Assembly (NCBI GenBank): GCA_031378345.1
Contig: JANNDY010000135.1
Span: 57,694 to 121,693 of the forward strand
Direction of reading: 5' to 3'
DNA from: Emticicia sp031378345
Lineage (GTDB): Bacteria > Bacteroidota > Bacteroidia > Cytophagales > Spirosomataceae
Length of the DNA: 64,000 nt
The notes beneath the pieces are model-generated. The model was not told where the DNA came from and did not search any database. It was given only the letters and a program-made list of their open reading frames with translations. Both the position numbers and the translations under genes were made by a program. Below are positions 51,522 to 59,859 of this stretch, piece after piece (the first letter of the stretch is position 1; each line of letters opens with the position of its first letter).

Positions 51522-51539
51522 TTGAGTAAAACTTATTTT

Positions 51540-52358
51540 TTATATCCCCATTACCTTAATATCAGAAGTTGGAGTAGAATTCCCACCTTTCTTTTCGAGT
51601 GTTACGGCAAATGCTTTTGGCAATGGGACTGTTTTTAGTTCTTGCGTATTATTTTTTATGTCAAATACCCCCGCATCCATTGGTTTGTCGTTCACAATTG
51701 CCCAAAGCTGATATTGCATTCCGTCGGGTGGGGCTGGCAAATTTGGTCGCACTAAGTAAACTTTATTGGTTTTCATGTCCCAAGCAAGCATCACTGTTGA
51801 GTTTTCCGAACCTTTTTGCCCCATTAGTTTGCACATTTTCATGGCAGGATTCATCAGCATATTCACTTCGCTTGGCATCATTACACCTTCTTGCGATTTT
51901 GCAGTTTTCTGTAATTCTATATTTTCATTGATAGCTAAAGAAAGATTTTCTTTGCTTTCTTTCCACCTACTTCCCAAATATACATTGGCTAAAACACTAC
52001 CCAACAATGCAATTGATGCTGCAATTCGGAGATAATTCCCAAAAAAACCAGTAATTTTTGGTGCTAATTCTTCGCTTATTTCAATTTCTTTACCACTATC
52101 AAAAGCTATTACTTTTGTCGTTTTTACCTCAGATTCCGCCATAATTTTGTCCCAAATCTGACCTTGCAAATGAGAGGGAGGGGCTTCGGCATTGGCAAAA
52201 GCATAGCTTTCTAAGGCATCTTCGATAGCTCGAATCTCAGCCTTAATTTCAGGTGATTGTAGTGCCAATTGCTCGATTTCGGCTATTTCTTTTTCATTAG
52301 CCAAACCAAGTACGTAGCTCTCCAAAACCCCCGATGCTATGTATTCTTGAATGTTCAT
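51540..52358 (-). CDS. anti-sigma factor (RskA type)
   Basis: The N-terminal ~80 residues (EYIASGVLESYVLGLANEKEIAEIEQL) form the sigma-binding zinc-less anti-sigma domain. One membrane helix follows (near residues 105-125, LRIAASIALLGSVLANVYL), and then an RskA-type extracytoplasmic domain (VYLVRPNLPAPPDGMQYQLWAI, ending TSDIKVMGI). It is encoded directly after an ECF sigma gene, its likely target. Signals would act on the periplasmic part. Confidence 0.88.
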   Translation of the reverse strand: MNIQEYIASGVLESYVLGLANEKEIAEIEQLALQSPEIKAEIRAIEDALESYAFANAEAPPSHLQGQIWDKIMAESEVKTTKVIAFDSGKEIEISEELAPKITGFFGNYLRIAASIALLGSVLANVYLGSRWKESKENLSLAINENIELQKTAKSQEGVMMPSEVNMLMNPAMKMCKLMGQKGSENSTVMLAWDMKTNKVYLVRPNLPAPPDGMQYQLWAIVNDKPMDAGVFDIKNNTQELKTVPLPKAFAVTLEKKGGNSTPTSDIKVMGI

Positions 52359-52428
52359 TTTTTTATTAAATGAGTGATTATTTCACTCTGGAATTTATTT
52401 TTTGTTTTATTTTAAAATTATAACTTCG

Positions 52429-52442
52429 ACAGCGTCGGCTGT
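52429..52442. repeat. GC-rich hairpin between sigma and anti-sigma genes
   Basis: ACAGC-GTCG-GCTGT, followed by CGATACGCTCGGTTACCGAT with further short self-complementarity. It resembles the GC-rich hairpins at 29.1 kb in its CGGCTG and TACCGA pieces. Confidence 0.4.
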
Positions 52443-52492
52443 CCGATACGCTCGGTTACCGATATTTGTACCTTATATTCATACCTCGTAAA

Positions 52493-53038
52493 TTACAACA
52501 TCGCTCTCAAGCTACTAACTGCCGCTTTTATTCTTGTCTTAACAGTACCGAGAGGTATGCCATATTCTTCCGAAACCTCCGCTTGAGTATAACCTTTGTA
52601 ATACACCAAATCAATTAATTGTTTGTATTCGGGCCTTAGTTTTTCTACTACTTTTTGCAAGCCAATGGCATCGATATCTTGCACGGTTTGATATTCGTTA
52701 TCCACTTGGAAGATAACATTTTCTTCCATCGAAATATTTTTTGATGAATCTCGGAAATCTGCCGAGCGAATTTTATCAATTGCCAGATTTCGGGCAATAT
52801 TCATCATCCAAGTAAAAATACTTCCTTTCGAGGCATCGTAATTGTCAATGTTTTTCCAAATCTTTAAAAAAGTATCTTGAAGCAAATCATTGGCATCGTC
52901 GTCTGATTGTATGATTTTATTGAGTACACCAAACAACGCACCTGAATAATTATTATACAGGATATTAAAGCCTTTCTGGTCTTTGCTTTTCAACAAAGAC
53001 ACCAATTCCTCTTCTGCTATGCTTATGCGTCGTGCCAA
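52493..53038 (-). CDS. ECF RNA polymerase sigma factor
   Basis: 181 residues. Region 2 (FNILYNNYSGALFGVLNKII, then DDANDLLQDTFLKIWKNID and GSIFTWMMNIARNLAIDKIR) and region 4 (LRPEYKQLIDLVYYKGYTQ, then AEVSEEYGIPLGTVKTRI) are complete. It resembles SigK/SigL-type ECF factors that work with RskA anti-sigma partners; the partner follows 134 bases downstream. Confidence 0.93.
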   Translation of the reverse strand: MARRISIAEEELVSLLKSKDQKGFNILYNNYSGALFGVLNKIIQSDDDANDLLQDTFLKIWKNIDNYDASKGSIFTWMMNIARNLAIDKIRSADFRDSSKNISMEENVIFQVDNEYQTVQDIDAIGLQKVVEKLRPEYKQLIDLVYYKGYTQAEVSEEYGIPLGTVKTRIKAAVSSLRAML

Positions 53039-53186
53039 ACGTTTTCTTGGATTTCGGACTAAATGAAATATTTCCTCAAAGATGTTAGTTTATGAGCACT
53101 TTTCCAAATTTCATTAAAATTATTGCCTTTCTCATTCATTTACGGTATATCTAAAAGTTTGGATTTATTGTTTTGAAATTTAGCTT

Positions 53187-53194
53187 TACCTTTG
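53187..53194 (+). promoter_or_regulatory. -7 box (TACCTTTG) of the agmatine deiminase operon
   Basis: A perfect TAnnTTTG box with TTG-containing sequence 16 bases upstream. Transcription would begin near 53201, just before the stem-loop at 53207-53235. Confidence 0.5.
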
Positions 53195-53206
53195 TAATAT
53201 AAATCT

Positions 53207-53235
53207 CCGTGGCACGCATTTTCTGCGTGTCACGG
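53207..53235 (+). promoter_or_regulatory. stem-loop at the 5' end of the agmatine deiminase mRNA
   Basis: CCGTGGCACGCA pairs with TGCGTGTCACGG (one G-U pair) over a 5-nt loop. It would sit at the extreme 5' end of the predicted transcript, 24 bases before the start codon, and may stabilise the mRNA or affect initiation. Confidence 0.5.
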
Positions 53236-53259
53236 ATTCAAGGATTACTCCCAAAAAAA

Positions 53260-54300
53260 ATGACTCCAAAACAACAAGGTTTTTTCTTTCCTGCCGAATG
53301 GCATCAGCACCGAGCTACTTGGTTGAGTTTTCCACAAAGTTCAGATTCGTGGGACTATGGCGACCGTTTAGAGATAATATATCCTGCTTATTTAGCTTTC
53401 ATTAAGGCAATTGCCGAAAGCGAAAAAGTATGTATTAACGCTACCGATGAAGCTCATAAAAAATTGATAATGAGTTTATTAGAAAAATATGGCGTTGATG
53501 AAAATCAAATAGAAATACCGATTCATGCCAACAATGATTCGTGGTGCAGAGACCACGGCCCAGCGTTTTTGATAAACCCTGAAACCAAGCAAAGAATGAT
53601 TGTAGAATGGGGCTATAATGCGTGGGGCGGAAAATATCCACCTTATGATGATGATGATAAAATTCCTGTAAAAATAGCCAATTATTTAAACTTACCTTAC
53701 GTAGTTCCCGGAATTATCATGGAAGGCGGTTCGGTAGAATTTAATGGCAAAGGCACGGTTTTGACGAGCAAATCTTGTCTTTTGAACGAAAATAGAAATC
53801 CACATTTGAATCAAGCACAAATCGAAAAATATGTTTGTGATTATTATGGTGTTGAACAAGTTTTGTGGGTAACCGAAGGCATAGTTGGCGACGACACCGA
53901 CGGACATATTGACGACACAACTCGCTTCGTAAATGAAGATACGGTGCTGACAGTTATCGAACACAACAAGTCGGACGACAATTATGAGCCTTTGAAACAA
54001 AACCTAAAAGACCTCAAAAAAATGCGTTTGCTGAATGGTAAACAACTAACTATCAAGGAGTTACCTATGCCAAATTCCGTTTATGATAGCGAAATCAGAC
54101 TTCCAGCATCTTATGCAAATTTTTTGATAACTAATGGTTCGGTCATTGTGCCAACTTATCGTTGCGATAAAGATGAGGTAGCTTTAGAAATTATTCAAGG
54201 ATGTTTTCCTGAAAGAAAAATCGTAGGCATTGATGCCACCGAAATCATTTGGGGGTTGGGCAGTTTTCATTGCCTTTCACAGCAAGAACCAATTGTTTGA
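53260..54300 (+). CDS. aguA: agmatine deiminase
   Basis: Hydrolyses agmatine to N-carbamoylputrescine and ammonia in polyamine synthesis. Family motifs are present: FFFPAEWHQHRATWLSFPQ at the start, NDSWCRDHGPAFL, MEGGSVEFNGKGT, DTDGHIDDTTRFV and the catalytic cysteine in GLGSFHCLSQQEP near the C-terminus. The ATG at 53260 gives the usual N-terminus; the frame is open upstream from a GTG but passes through a hairpin. The next gene starts one base after its stop codon, so they form an operon. Confidence 0.95.
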   Translation: MTPKQQGFFFPAEWHQHRATWLSFPQSSDSWDYGDRLEIIYPAYLAFIKAIAESEKVCINATDEAHKKLIMSLLEKYGVDENQIEIPIHANNDSWCRDHGPAFLINPETKQRMIVEWGYNAWGGKYPPYDDDDKIPVKIANYLNLPYVVPGIIMEGGSVEFNGKGTVLTSKSCLLNENRNPHLNQAQIEKYVCDYYGVEQVLWVTEGIVGDDTDGHIDDTTRFVNEDTVLTVIEHNKSDDNYEPLKQNLKDLKKMRLLNGKQLTIKELPMPNSVYDSEIRLPASYANFLITNGSVIVPTYRCDKDEVALEIIQGCFPERKIVGIDATEIIWGLGSFHCLSQQEPIV

Positions 54301-54301
54301 A

Positions 54302-54670
54302 ATGCTCAACTACAACAACAAAACCTTCAAGTCAATTACCAATACTTCTAATGGCGAAGTTGGTGAAGAAACGCTTTTTTATTACCAACAAAAAGACAAA
54401 GTAGTTTGGGCGGAATATAGCGGTGGTGCTATCATAAAAGGCTTTTTGTTAGCAAAAGTCTTGGAAAACAATGCCTTAGAAATGCGTTACGAACATATCA
54501 ATAAATCAGGCGAATTGATGACGGGAATTTGCCATTCTACGCCCGAAATCTTGCCTAATGGCTTGATACGTTTGCACGAAAAATGGCAATGGACAAGCGG
54601 TGATTTTTCGTCAGGAGAATCAATAATTGAAGAAATTATTACAAAAACTTCGCAAAACGGAGATTTTTGA
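54302..54670 (+). CDS. small conserved protein, often mislabelled N-acetylglutamate synthase
   Basis: 122 residues, beginning MLNYNNKTFKSITNTSNGEVG, with VVWAEYSGGAIIKGFLL, MRYEHINKSGELMTGIC and LHEKWQWTSGD. This matches a beta-rich family widespread in Bacteroidota. I recall it being annotated as N-acetylglutamate synthase without support, and no acetyltransferase motif is visible. It starts one base after aguA and is probably co-translated. Confidence 0.7.
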   Translation: MLNYNNKTFKSITNTSNGEVGEETLFYYQQKDKVVWAEYSGGAIIKGFLLAKVLENNALEMRYEHINKSGELMTGICHSTPEILPNGLIRLHEKWQWTSGDFSSGESIIEEIITKTSQNGDF

Positions 54671-54810
54671 CGTAATTTTGAGCATTAAATTTACCCGATA
54701 CCCTCAAATAATCATTTGTGGGTATTTTTTACCCAAACAAAGTTTATATTCATCACAATAAATTTTAACCTTATCAGTTTTTTATTGTAGTTGATTGTCC
54801 CGTGTTTTTT

Positions 54811-57201
54811 ATGAAGCGATTACATACATTATTATATATAGCCTTTTCCCTGTCCTTGCTTGCTTGCCAGATTTCAAAAAAGCCTACACCACCAGTAAAG
54901 GTTGTTCAGAAATCTGCACCTGATATTTTTGACATCCCTCAAGCGTCTCCTTCAGTTGTTAGTAAGCCAGTCGAAGAAATAAAGCCAGAACCAGTGGCAA
55001 TGACTGTTGGAACAAACGAGCTGAAAACTTCAGATTTAGCTTTGGAAGTTGAAAAACGAATGATGGATGATTCGATTTCGCCTAAAAGTGCTTTAGAGGA
55101 GGTCATTTATGAGCAACGAATCATTGCAGATGCCAAGAAAAGAGATTATGACAAAACACAAGATTTCAAAGACGAAATAGAATCTTACCGAAGTATTTTA
55201 GCCGAAGCATATTTGACCGACAGTTCGACCATCAAATATTTGTTGAAAGAAACATACAATTGGATGAAAGAGGAAGTGCATGCGGCACACATAATGTACC
55301 AAATTTCGGAATTTGCTGACCCTGCCGATACTGCGGCAATTTATCAAAAATTAATAGATATTCGCAATAGAGCATTAGCTGGAGAAGATTTTGGAGCTTT
55401 GGCTCAACAATTATCTCAAGATAAAAAAACAAGTAGCATTGGTGGAGATTTGGGTTGGTTCAAAGCCCTACAATTTATTTATCCACTCGAAAAAGCAGCT
55501 TACAATACTCCCATAGGTCAAGTTTCGATGCCAGTTCGGAGCAAAGGGGGCTACCACATTATAAAGGTAAATGACCGTCGTCCGTTTAGTGGAAATGTTC
55601 GAGTACAGCATATTTTGAAAATGGCAGCTTTAAATACACCAGATTCTGTAAATGTAAAAGCTAAGGCAAAAATTGATTCGATTTATACTCAATTAAATAA
55701 AGGCTCTGCTTTTGAGGAGTTGTGCAAAAAATATTCGGACGATTATAAAACAAAAAATTTCGGTGGATTTTTACCAGCTTTTGGCATTGGTACAAGAGAA
55801 GAAAAAGCGTTCGAACAAGCAGCATTTGCTTTGCAAGAAGGAGGCACTTCGCAACCTGTTCGCACATCTGCAGGCTGGCATATTATCAAACTTGCCCAAA
55901 AATTACCCTTAGAATCTTTTGAAGCCATTTATCCAAAAATAAAGGATAAGATGATTACCGATTCAAGAGGTGATTTTGTAAAAGAAATTGCATCGAAACG
56001 CTTGAAAAAAGAAATGCAATTCGTTGAAAATGAGGAGGTTATCAAAAAAGCTCTCGCTGCGGCAGATACTAATTTATTAAGAAAAAAATGGAACTATATT
56101 CTTAATGATGAAGTAACCAACCAAACGATTTTTAGCATAGGAAAAACTCAATTTCCAACCAAATTGTTTTATGAATTTGCAGTAGATAGACAAACTTTTG
56201 AACGTATTCCTGCGGGTTTTACACCCACAATGGCAATGCGAAGTTTCTATAAAAAATTTGTTGATAATACTGTCAAAACCTACGCAGAAGAGCATCTGGA
56301 AGAGATAAATGCAGATTTTAAATTATTGTTGAACGAGTATTCAACGAGTATCTTGAAAATGCAATTGCTCAATGATTTGGTTTATGAGAAATCAACAGCA
56401 GACACTACTGGACAAAGGATTTTTTACGAAAAAAACAAAGAAAAATACCGAATGCCTGAAAGAATTTTGGCAACGGTAATAGCTTCGAAAGATGCAAAAA
56501 CGGTTTATCAAGTAAAAGATGCTTTTGCCAAAGGCACACCTTATAACCTCAAACGACTTTATCCAAAATCATTATATTACGCTAAATATCTGAGCGATTT
56601 GACACCAGAACACAAGACAATTTTGGTTGCTGTGCTTGAAATTATGCGTCGCAATAAAGGTTATGTGGTTGAAATTGCTGGCTATGCCGACCAAGCCGAA
56701 GGTGATAATGTTTCAGCAGAACGCATCGAGAAAGTAAAAACCTTTATTTTGACTAATGGCTTACCGATTGAAAGAGTTATTGAAAAAGATTATGTAAAAA
56801 CAAGTCCAGTTGTTGGCTTTGATTGGACAAAAAATCAAAAAATAACATTCAAATTTTATAGCAATTCAAAAAAAGACGTTGAGAAAATTTTCAATACTAA
56901 AGAGCCAAACAGTGTAGTTATTGATGAAGGTTATTTCAAAAAAGGTGATAATAAATTTGCAGATGCTGCCAAGTGGGAAGTTGGTACGCACTCAGTTGTG
57001 AAAGATGGTAGATTTGCAGATGTAATTATCGAAAAAGTAGAGCCAGCTCGATACAAAAGCCTCCGTGAGGCACGTGGACAGGTGCTGTCGGAGTATCAGA
57101 AAATGTTGGAAAAGAAGTTCAATGATGATTTAGTAAGTAAATATCCAATAAAGCTCAATAACGAAGAAATTCAAAAGGCTTTGAATAGCAAGAGGCAATA
57201 A
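54811..57201 (+). CDS. peptidylprolyl isomerase lipoprotein with two PpiC domains and an OmpA-like segment
   Basis: The lipoprotein signal has its acceptor cysteine in LSLLACQIS. Two parvulin domains follow: about residues 155-260 (VHAAHIMYQI, GGDLGWF, GGYHIIKV) and 262-368 (RVQHILKM, GGFLPAFGIG, GWHIIKLAQ). A further helical region comes next, and around 610-665 a stretch like an OmpA peptidoglycan-binding domain (GYVVEIAGYADQAEGDNVSAERI, then VKTFILTNG). It is likely a periplasmic foldase of outer-membrane proteins. The ATG at 54811 (MKRLHTLL) is preferred over a GTG at 54802. A SurA-like gene follows in the same direction. Confidence 0.85.
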   Translation: MKRLHTLLYIAFSLSLLACQISKKPTPPVKVVQKSAPDIFDIPQASPSVVSKPVEEIKPEPVAMTVGTNELKTSDLALEVEKRMMDDSISPKSALEEVIYEQRIIADAKKRDYDKTQDFKDEIESYRSILAEAYLTDSSTIKYLLKETYNWMKEEVHAAHIMYQISEFADPADTAAIYQKLIDIRNRALAGEDFGALAQQLSQDKKTSSIGGDLGWFKALQFIYPLEKAAYNTPIGQVSMPVRSKGGYHIIKVNDRRPFSGNVRVQHILKMAALNTPDSVNVKAKAKIDSIYTQLNKGSAFEELCKKYSDDYKTKNFGGFLPAFGIGTREEKAFEQAAFALQEGGTSQPVRTSAGWHIIKLAQKLPLESFEAIYPKIKDKMITDSRGDFVKEIASKRLKKEMQFVENEEVIKKALAAADTNLLRKKWNYILNDEVTNQTIFSIGKTQFPTKLFYEFAVDRQTFERIPAGFTPTMAMRSFYKKFVDNTVKTYAEEHLEEINADFKLLLNEYSTSILKMQLLNDLVYEKSTADTTGQRIFYEKNKEKYRMPERILATVIASKDAKTVYQVKDAFAKGTPYNLKRLYPKSLYYAKYLSDLTPEHKTILVAVLEIMRRNKGYVVEIAGYADQAEGDNVSAERIEKVKTFILTNGLPIERVIEKDYVKTSPVVGFDWTKNQKITFKFYSNSKKDVEKIFNTKEPNSVVIDEGYFKKGDNKFADAAKWEVGTHSVVKDGRFADVIIEKVEPARYKSLREARGQVLSEYQKMLEKKFNDDLVSKYPIKLNNEEIQKALNSKRQ

Positions 57202-57210
57202 AAGCAATTC

Positions 57211-57302
57211 TGAATGATAGAATGAATGAATTATAGAATAAATTTCTCGTCAGTGTAAATTTAGATTTTAAAACATTCACTCATTCACTCATTCACTCAT
57301 TC
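57211..57302. repeat. GAATGA / TCATTCAC inverted tandem repeats between the two foldase genes
   Basis: GAATGA-type units (57211-57240) face three and a half ACTCATTC units (57275-57302). The arms can pair as an imperfect hairpin over ~35 nt. Confidence 0.6.
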
Positions 57303-57315
57303 AAAATTAAATGCA

Positions 57316-58662
57316 ATGTTAAAGAAATTATTACTCTTGATTTGCCTACCTATGTTGGCATTGTCGCAAGAAGCACCTATCAATATTGACCGAATTGTGG
57401 CAAAAGTTGATAACTACATCATTCTTCGTTCGGAAGTTGAGCAGCTTTATATTAGAGGGCAGCAGCAACAGCAGCCTGTTACCAAATGTCAAGCATTAGA
57501 AAGCATGGTTGTCAATAAATTGTTGGTAGCAAAAGCCGAAATTGACTCTGTGCTTGTAGAAGACAAAGACGTAGATGCACAACTAACTGCTCGTATGCAG
57601 CAAATGGTACAGCTTTATGGCAATGAAAAAAATATCATTGAACAGTTCGGCAAAACCTTAGAAACTTTGAAAAGCGAAGTTCGCTCGCAAGTTAGAGAGC
57701 AATTGACAGCTCAAAAAATGCAAGGGAAAATTACGGAACATTTGAAAGTTACGCCAAACGAAGTAAAAAACTTTTTTAACCTGATTCCGAAAGATAGTAT
57801 TCCCGAAATTCCTACTGAAGTAGAGATTGGACATATTGTACGCTTGGCGAAAGTTACAAAAGCACAAAAAGAAGAACTTTCTCAAAGGTTATTAGATTAT
57901 AAACGCCGTGTTTTGGCAGGTGAAAAATTTGAAGATTTGGCAAAAGAATTTTCGGAAGACCCAGGCTCACGTCAATATGGTGGAGATTTGAGTTGGGCAA
58001 AACGTGGACAAATGGTGCCTCAGTTTGAAGCAACTGCCATGAAATTGAAACCCAACGAAATGTCGGACGTAGTAGAGTCAGATTTTGGCTTGCACTTGAT
58101 TCAAACCATCGAAATTCGTGGACAAGAATACCATGCCCGACACATTTTGTTGCGTCCCGATTATAACAGGTTGGAGATTACAGAGCCAATGCACTTTTTA
58201 GATAGTATTCGTACCGAAATCTTAAAAGATAGCATCAAGTTTGAGAAGGCAGCCAAAGAGTTTTCAGACGATAAAGCAACCCAAGATGGAGGCGGAGTTT
58301 TGCAAGACCCACAGAGTGGTGCATCACGACTTCCATTAGATGCTTCGATGGAACCAACACTCTATTTCACCATAGATTCAATGAAAGTTGGCACGATTAC
58401 TGTACCCATGCAATACAGAAGTGAGGATGGAAAAACAGGTGTTAGAATCATTTATTATAAGGCAAAACACCCACCTCATAAAGCCAATTTGAAAGACGAT
58501 TTTGAAAAATTGAAAGAGTACGCAACGATGGAAAAGCGTAACAAAGAGATAGAACGTTGGTTCAAAAAAGCAACTGCCGATGTATATATCAAGATAGACC
58601 CAGAGTTTGAATCTTGCAATATTTTTGGAAAAGATAGAATAAGCGGAGGAGTGGAGTACTGA
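57316..58662 (+). CDS. SurA-like periplasmic peptidylprolyl isomerase
   Basis: A signal peptide (LLLLICLPMLALSQ) leads to a SurA N-terminal chaperone domain (NIDRIVAKVDNYIILRSEVEQL, MVVNKLLVAKAEI) and two parvulin domains (about 175-275, EIGHIVRL and GGDLSWAKRGQMVPQFE; about 278-385, YHARHILLRPD and GGGVLQDPQSG). SurA escorts outer-membrane proteins across the periplasm. It is 448 residues long and follows another foldase gene in the same direction. Confidence 0.9.
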   Translation: MLKKLLLLICLPMLALSQEAPINIDRIVAKVDNYIILRSEVEQLYIRGQQQQQPVTKCQALESMVVNKLLVAKAEIDSVLVEDKDVDAQLTARMQQMVQLYGNEKNIIEQFGKTLETLKSEVRSQVREQLTAQKMQGKITEHLKVTPNEVKNFFNLIPKDSIPEIPTEVEIGHIVRLAKVTKAQKEELSQRLLDYKRRVLAGEKFEDLAKEFSEDPGSRQYGGDLSWAKRGQMVPQFEATAMKLKPNEMSDVVESDFGLHLIQTIEIRGQEYHARHILLRPDYNRLEITEPMHFLDSIRTEILKDSIKFEKAAKEFSDDKATQDGGGVLQDPQSGASRLPLDASMEPTLYFTIDSMKVGTITVPMQYRSEDGKTGVRIIYYKAKHPPHKANLKDDFEKLKEYATMEKRNKEIERWFKKATADVYIKIDPEFESCNIFGKDRISGGVEY

Positions 58663-58686
58663 ATTATGAGTTCTGAATTATGAGTT
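58659..58686. repeat. perfect 14-bp tandem repeat overlapping the SurA-like stop codon
   Basis: CTGAATTATGAGTT occurs at 58659-58672 and 58673-58686, and the first copy contributes the TGA stop. Its reverse complement resembles the extra sequence inside prmC. Confidence 0.7.
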
Positions 58687-58791
58687 ATAAATTTCACTTA
58701 AATTAGCTCATTATAAGTAACTGATAATCAGTCGTTTATGTTTTCATAATAAATAATAGGTTAAAATATATTCTTAGGATTATTAATATAA

Positions 58792-59763
58792 ATGAGCAAA
58801 GTAAAATTTACTTCAGATGTAGAAGCGGCAGATGCCCTTAAAGCAGCTTTTCACAATTTACAAAATGAAATCGGACAAGTAATCGTCGGGCAAGACGAAA
58901 CAGTTCGTTTATTATTAACAGCTATTTTTTGTCAAGGACACTGCCTTTTGGTTGGCGTGCCGGGTTTGGCAAAAACCTTGTTGATTCAAACCATCGCTTC
59001 GGCATTAGACTTGGATTTTAATCGAATTCAGTTTACTCCCGATTTGATGCCTTCTGATATTTTGGGTTCAGAAACGATGGACAATGAACGCAATTTTCGA
59101 TTCATCAAAGGTCCAGTTTTTGCCAATATTATTCTTGCCGATGAGATTAACCGTACGCCTCCAAAAACCCAGTCGGCATTGCTCGAAGCCATGCAGGAGT
59201 TTGCAGTAACTGTTGCAGGAAAAAAGCATGACATTGGTCGTCCATTTTTTGTTTTGGCAACTCAAAACCCCATCGAGCAAGAAGGAACATACCCTTTGCC
59301 TGAGGCACAACTCGACCGTTTTATGTTTATGGTAAATTTAGATTATCCATCTTACAAACAAGAAGTTGATATTGTAAAAAACACTACATCTGACCGCACA
59401 AGTGTCGTCAATAAAGTGCTTTCAGGAGCAGATATTTTATATTTTCAGCATTTAGTTCGTCGTGTGCCAGTGGCTGATAACGTGGTAGAATATGCAGTGA
59501 GTTTGGTGCATAAAACTCGCCCAAATACAGAATTGGCAACAACCGACACCAATAAATATTTGGAGTGGGGTGCAGGACCAAGAGCTTCTCAGAACTTGAT
59601 TTTGGGAGCAAAATGTAATGCCCTTATTAATGGAAAATATTCGCCAGACATTGAAGATGTAAAAGCGGTTGCTGTTTCGGTGCTACGCCATCGTTTGGTA
59701 AGAAACTTTAAGGCAGAGGCAGAAAATATTTCGGTGGAAGATATTATTAAGAAGATGTTGTAG
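58792..59763 (+). CDS. MoxR-type AAA+ ATPase (second copy)
   Basis: 323 residues, the same length as the first copy at 14.4 kb. Walker A is GVPGLAKT, Walker B IILADEINRTPPKTQSALLEAMQE, sensor-1 LATQNPIEQEGTYPLPEAQLDRF, and the lid contains WGAGPRASQNLILGAK. This copy matches the standard MoxR found before DUF58/BatA genes, yet a terminator follows and no such partner is adjacent. It lies 129 bases after the SurA-like gene. Confidence 0.93.
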   Translation: MSKVKFTSDVEAADALKAAFHNLQNEIGQVIVGQDETVRLLLTAIFCQGHCLLVGVPGLAKTLLIQTIASALDLDFNRIQFTPDLMPSDILGSETMDNERNFRFIKGPVFANIILADEINRTPPKTQSALLEAMQEFAVTVAGKKHDIGRPFFVLATQNPIEQEGTYPLPEAQLDRFMFMVNLDYPSYKQEVDIVKNTTSDRTSVVNKVLSGADILYFQHLVRRVPVADNVVEYAVSLVHKTRPNTELATTDTNKYLEWGAGPRASQNLILGAKCNALINGKYSPDIEDVKAVAVSVLRHRLVRNFKAEAENISVEDIIKKML

Positions 59764-59783
59764 GAAAGTTAAGATATAGTTTG

Positions 59784-59824
59784 AAAAAGCTCAATGATTT
59801 CTGATGAAATTGTTGAGCTTTTTT
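59784..59824 (+). terminator. terminator of the MoxR gene
   Basis: AAAAAGCTCAATGAT pairs with ATTGTTGAGCTTTTT, followed by more T residues. Confidence 0.85.
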
Positions 59825-59859
59825 GGTTTATTTGTAGAAAAATTTAACCCGTCAATACG

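Noticed and set aside
53209..53259. GTG-initiated extension of agmatine deiminase
   Set aside because: It lies inside a strong stem-loop and adds residues not expected in the family.
57275..57302. CRISPR or VNTR array of ACTCATTC units
   Set aside because: Units are contiguous with no spacers and only three to four copies.
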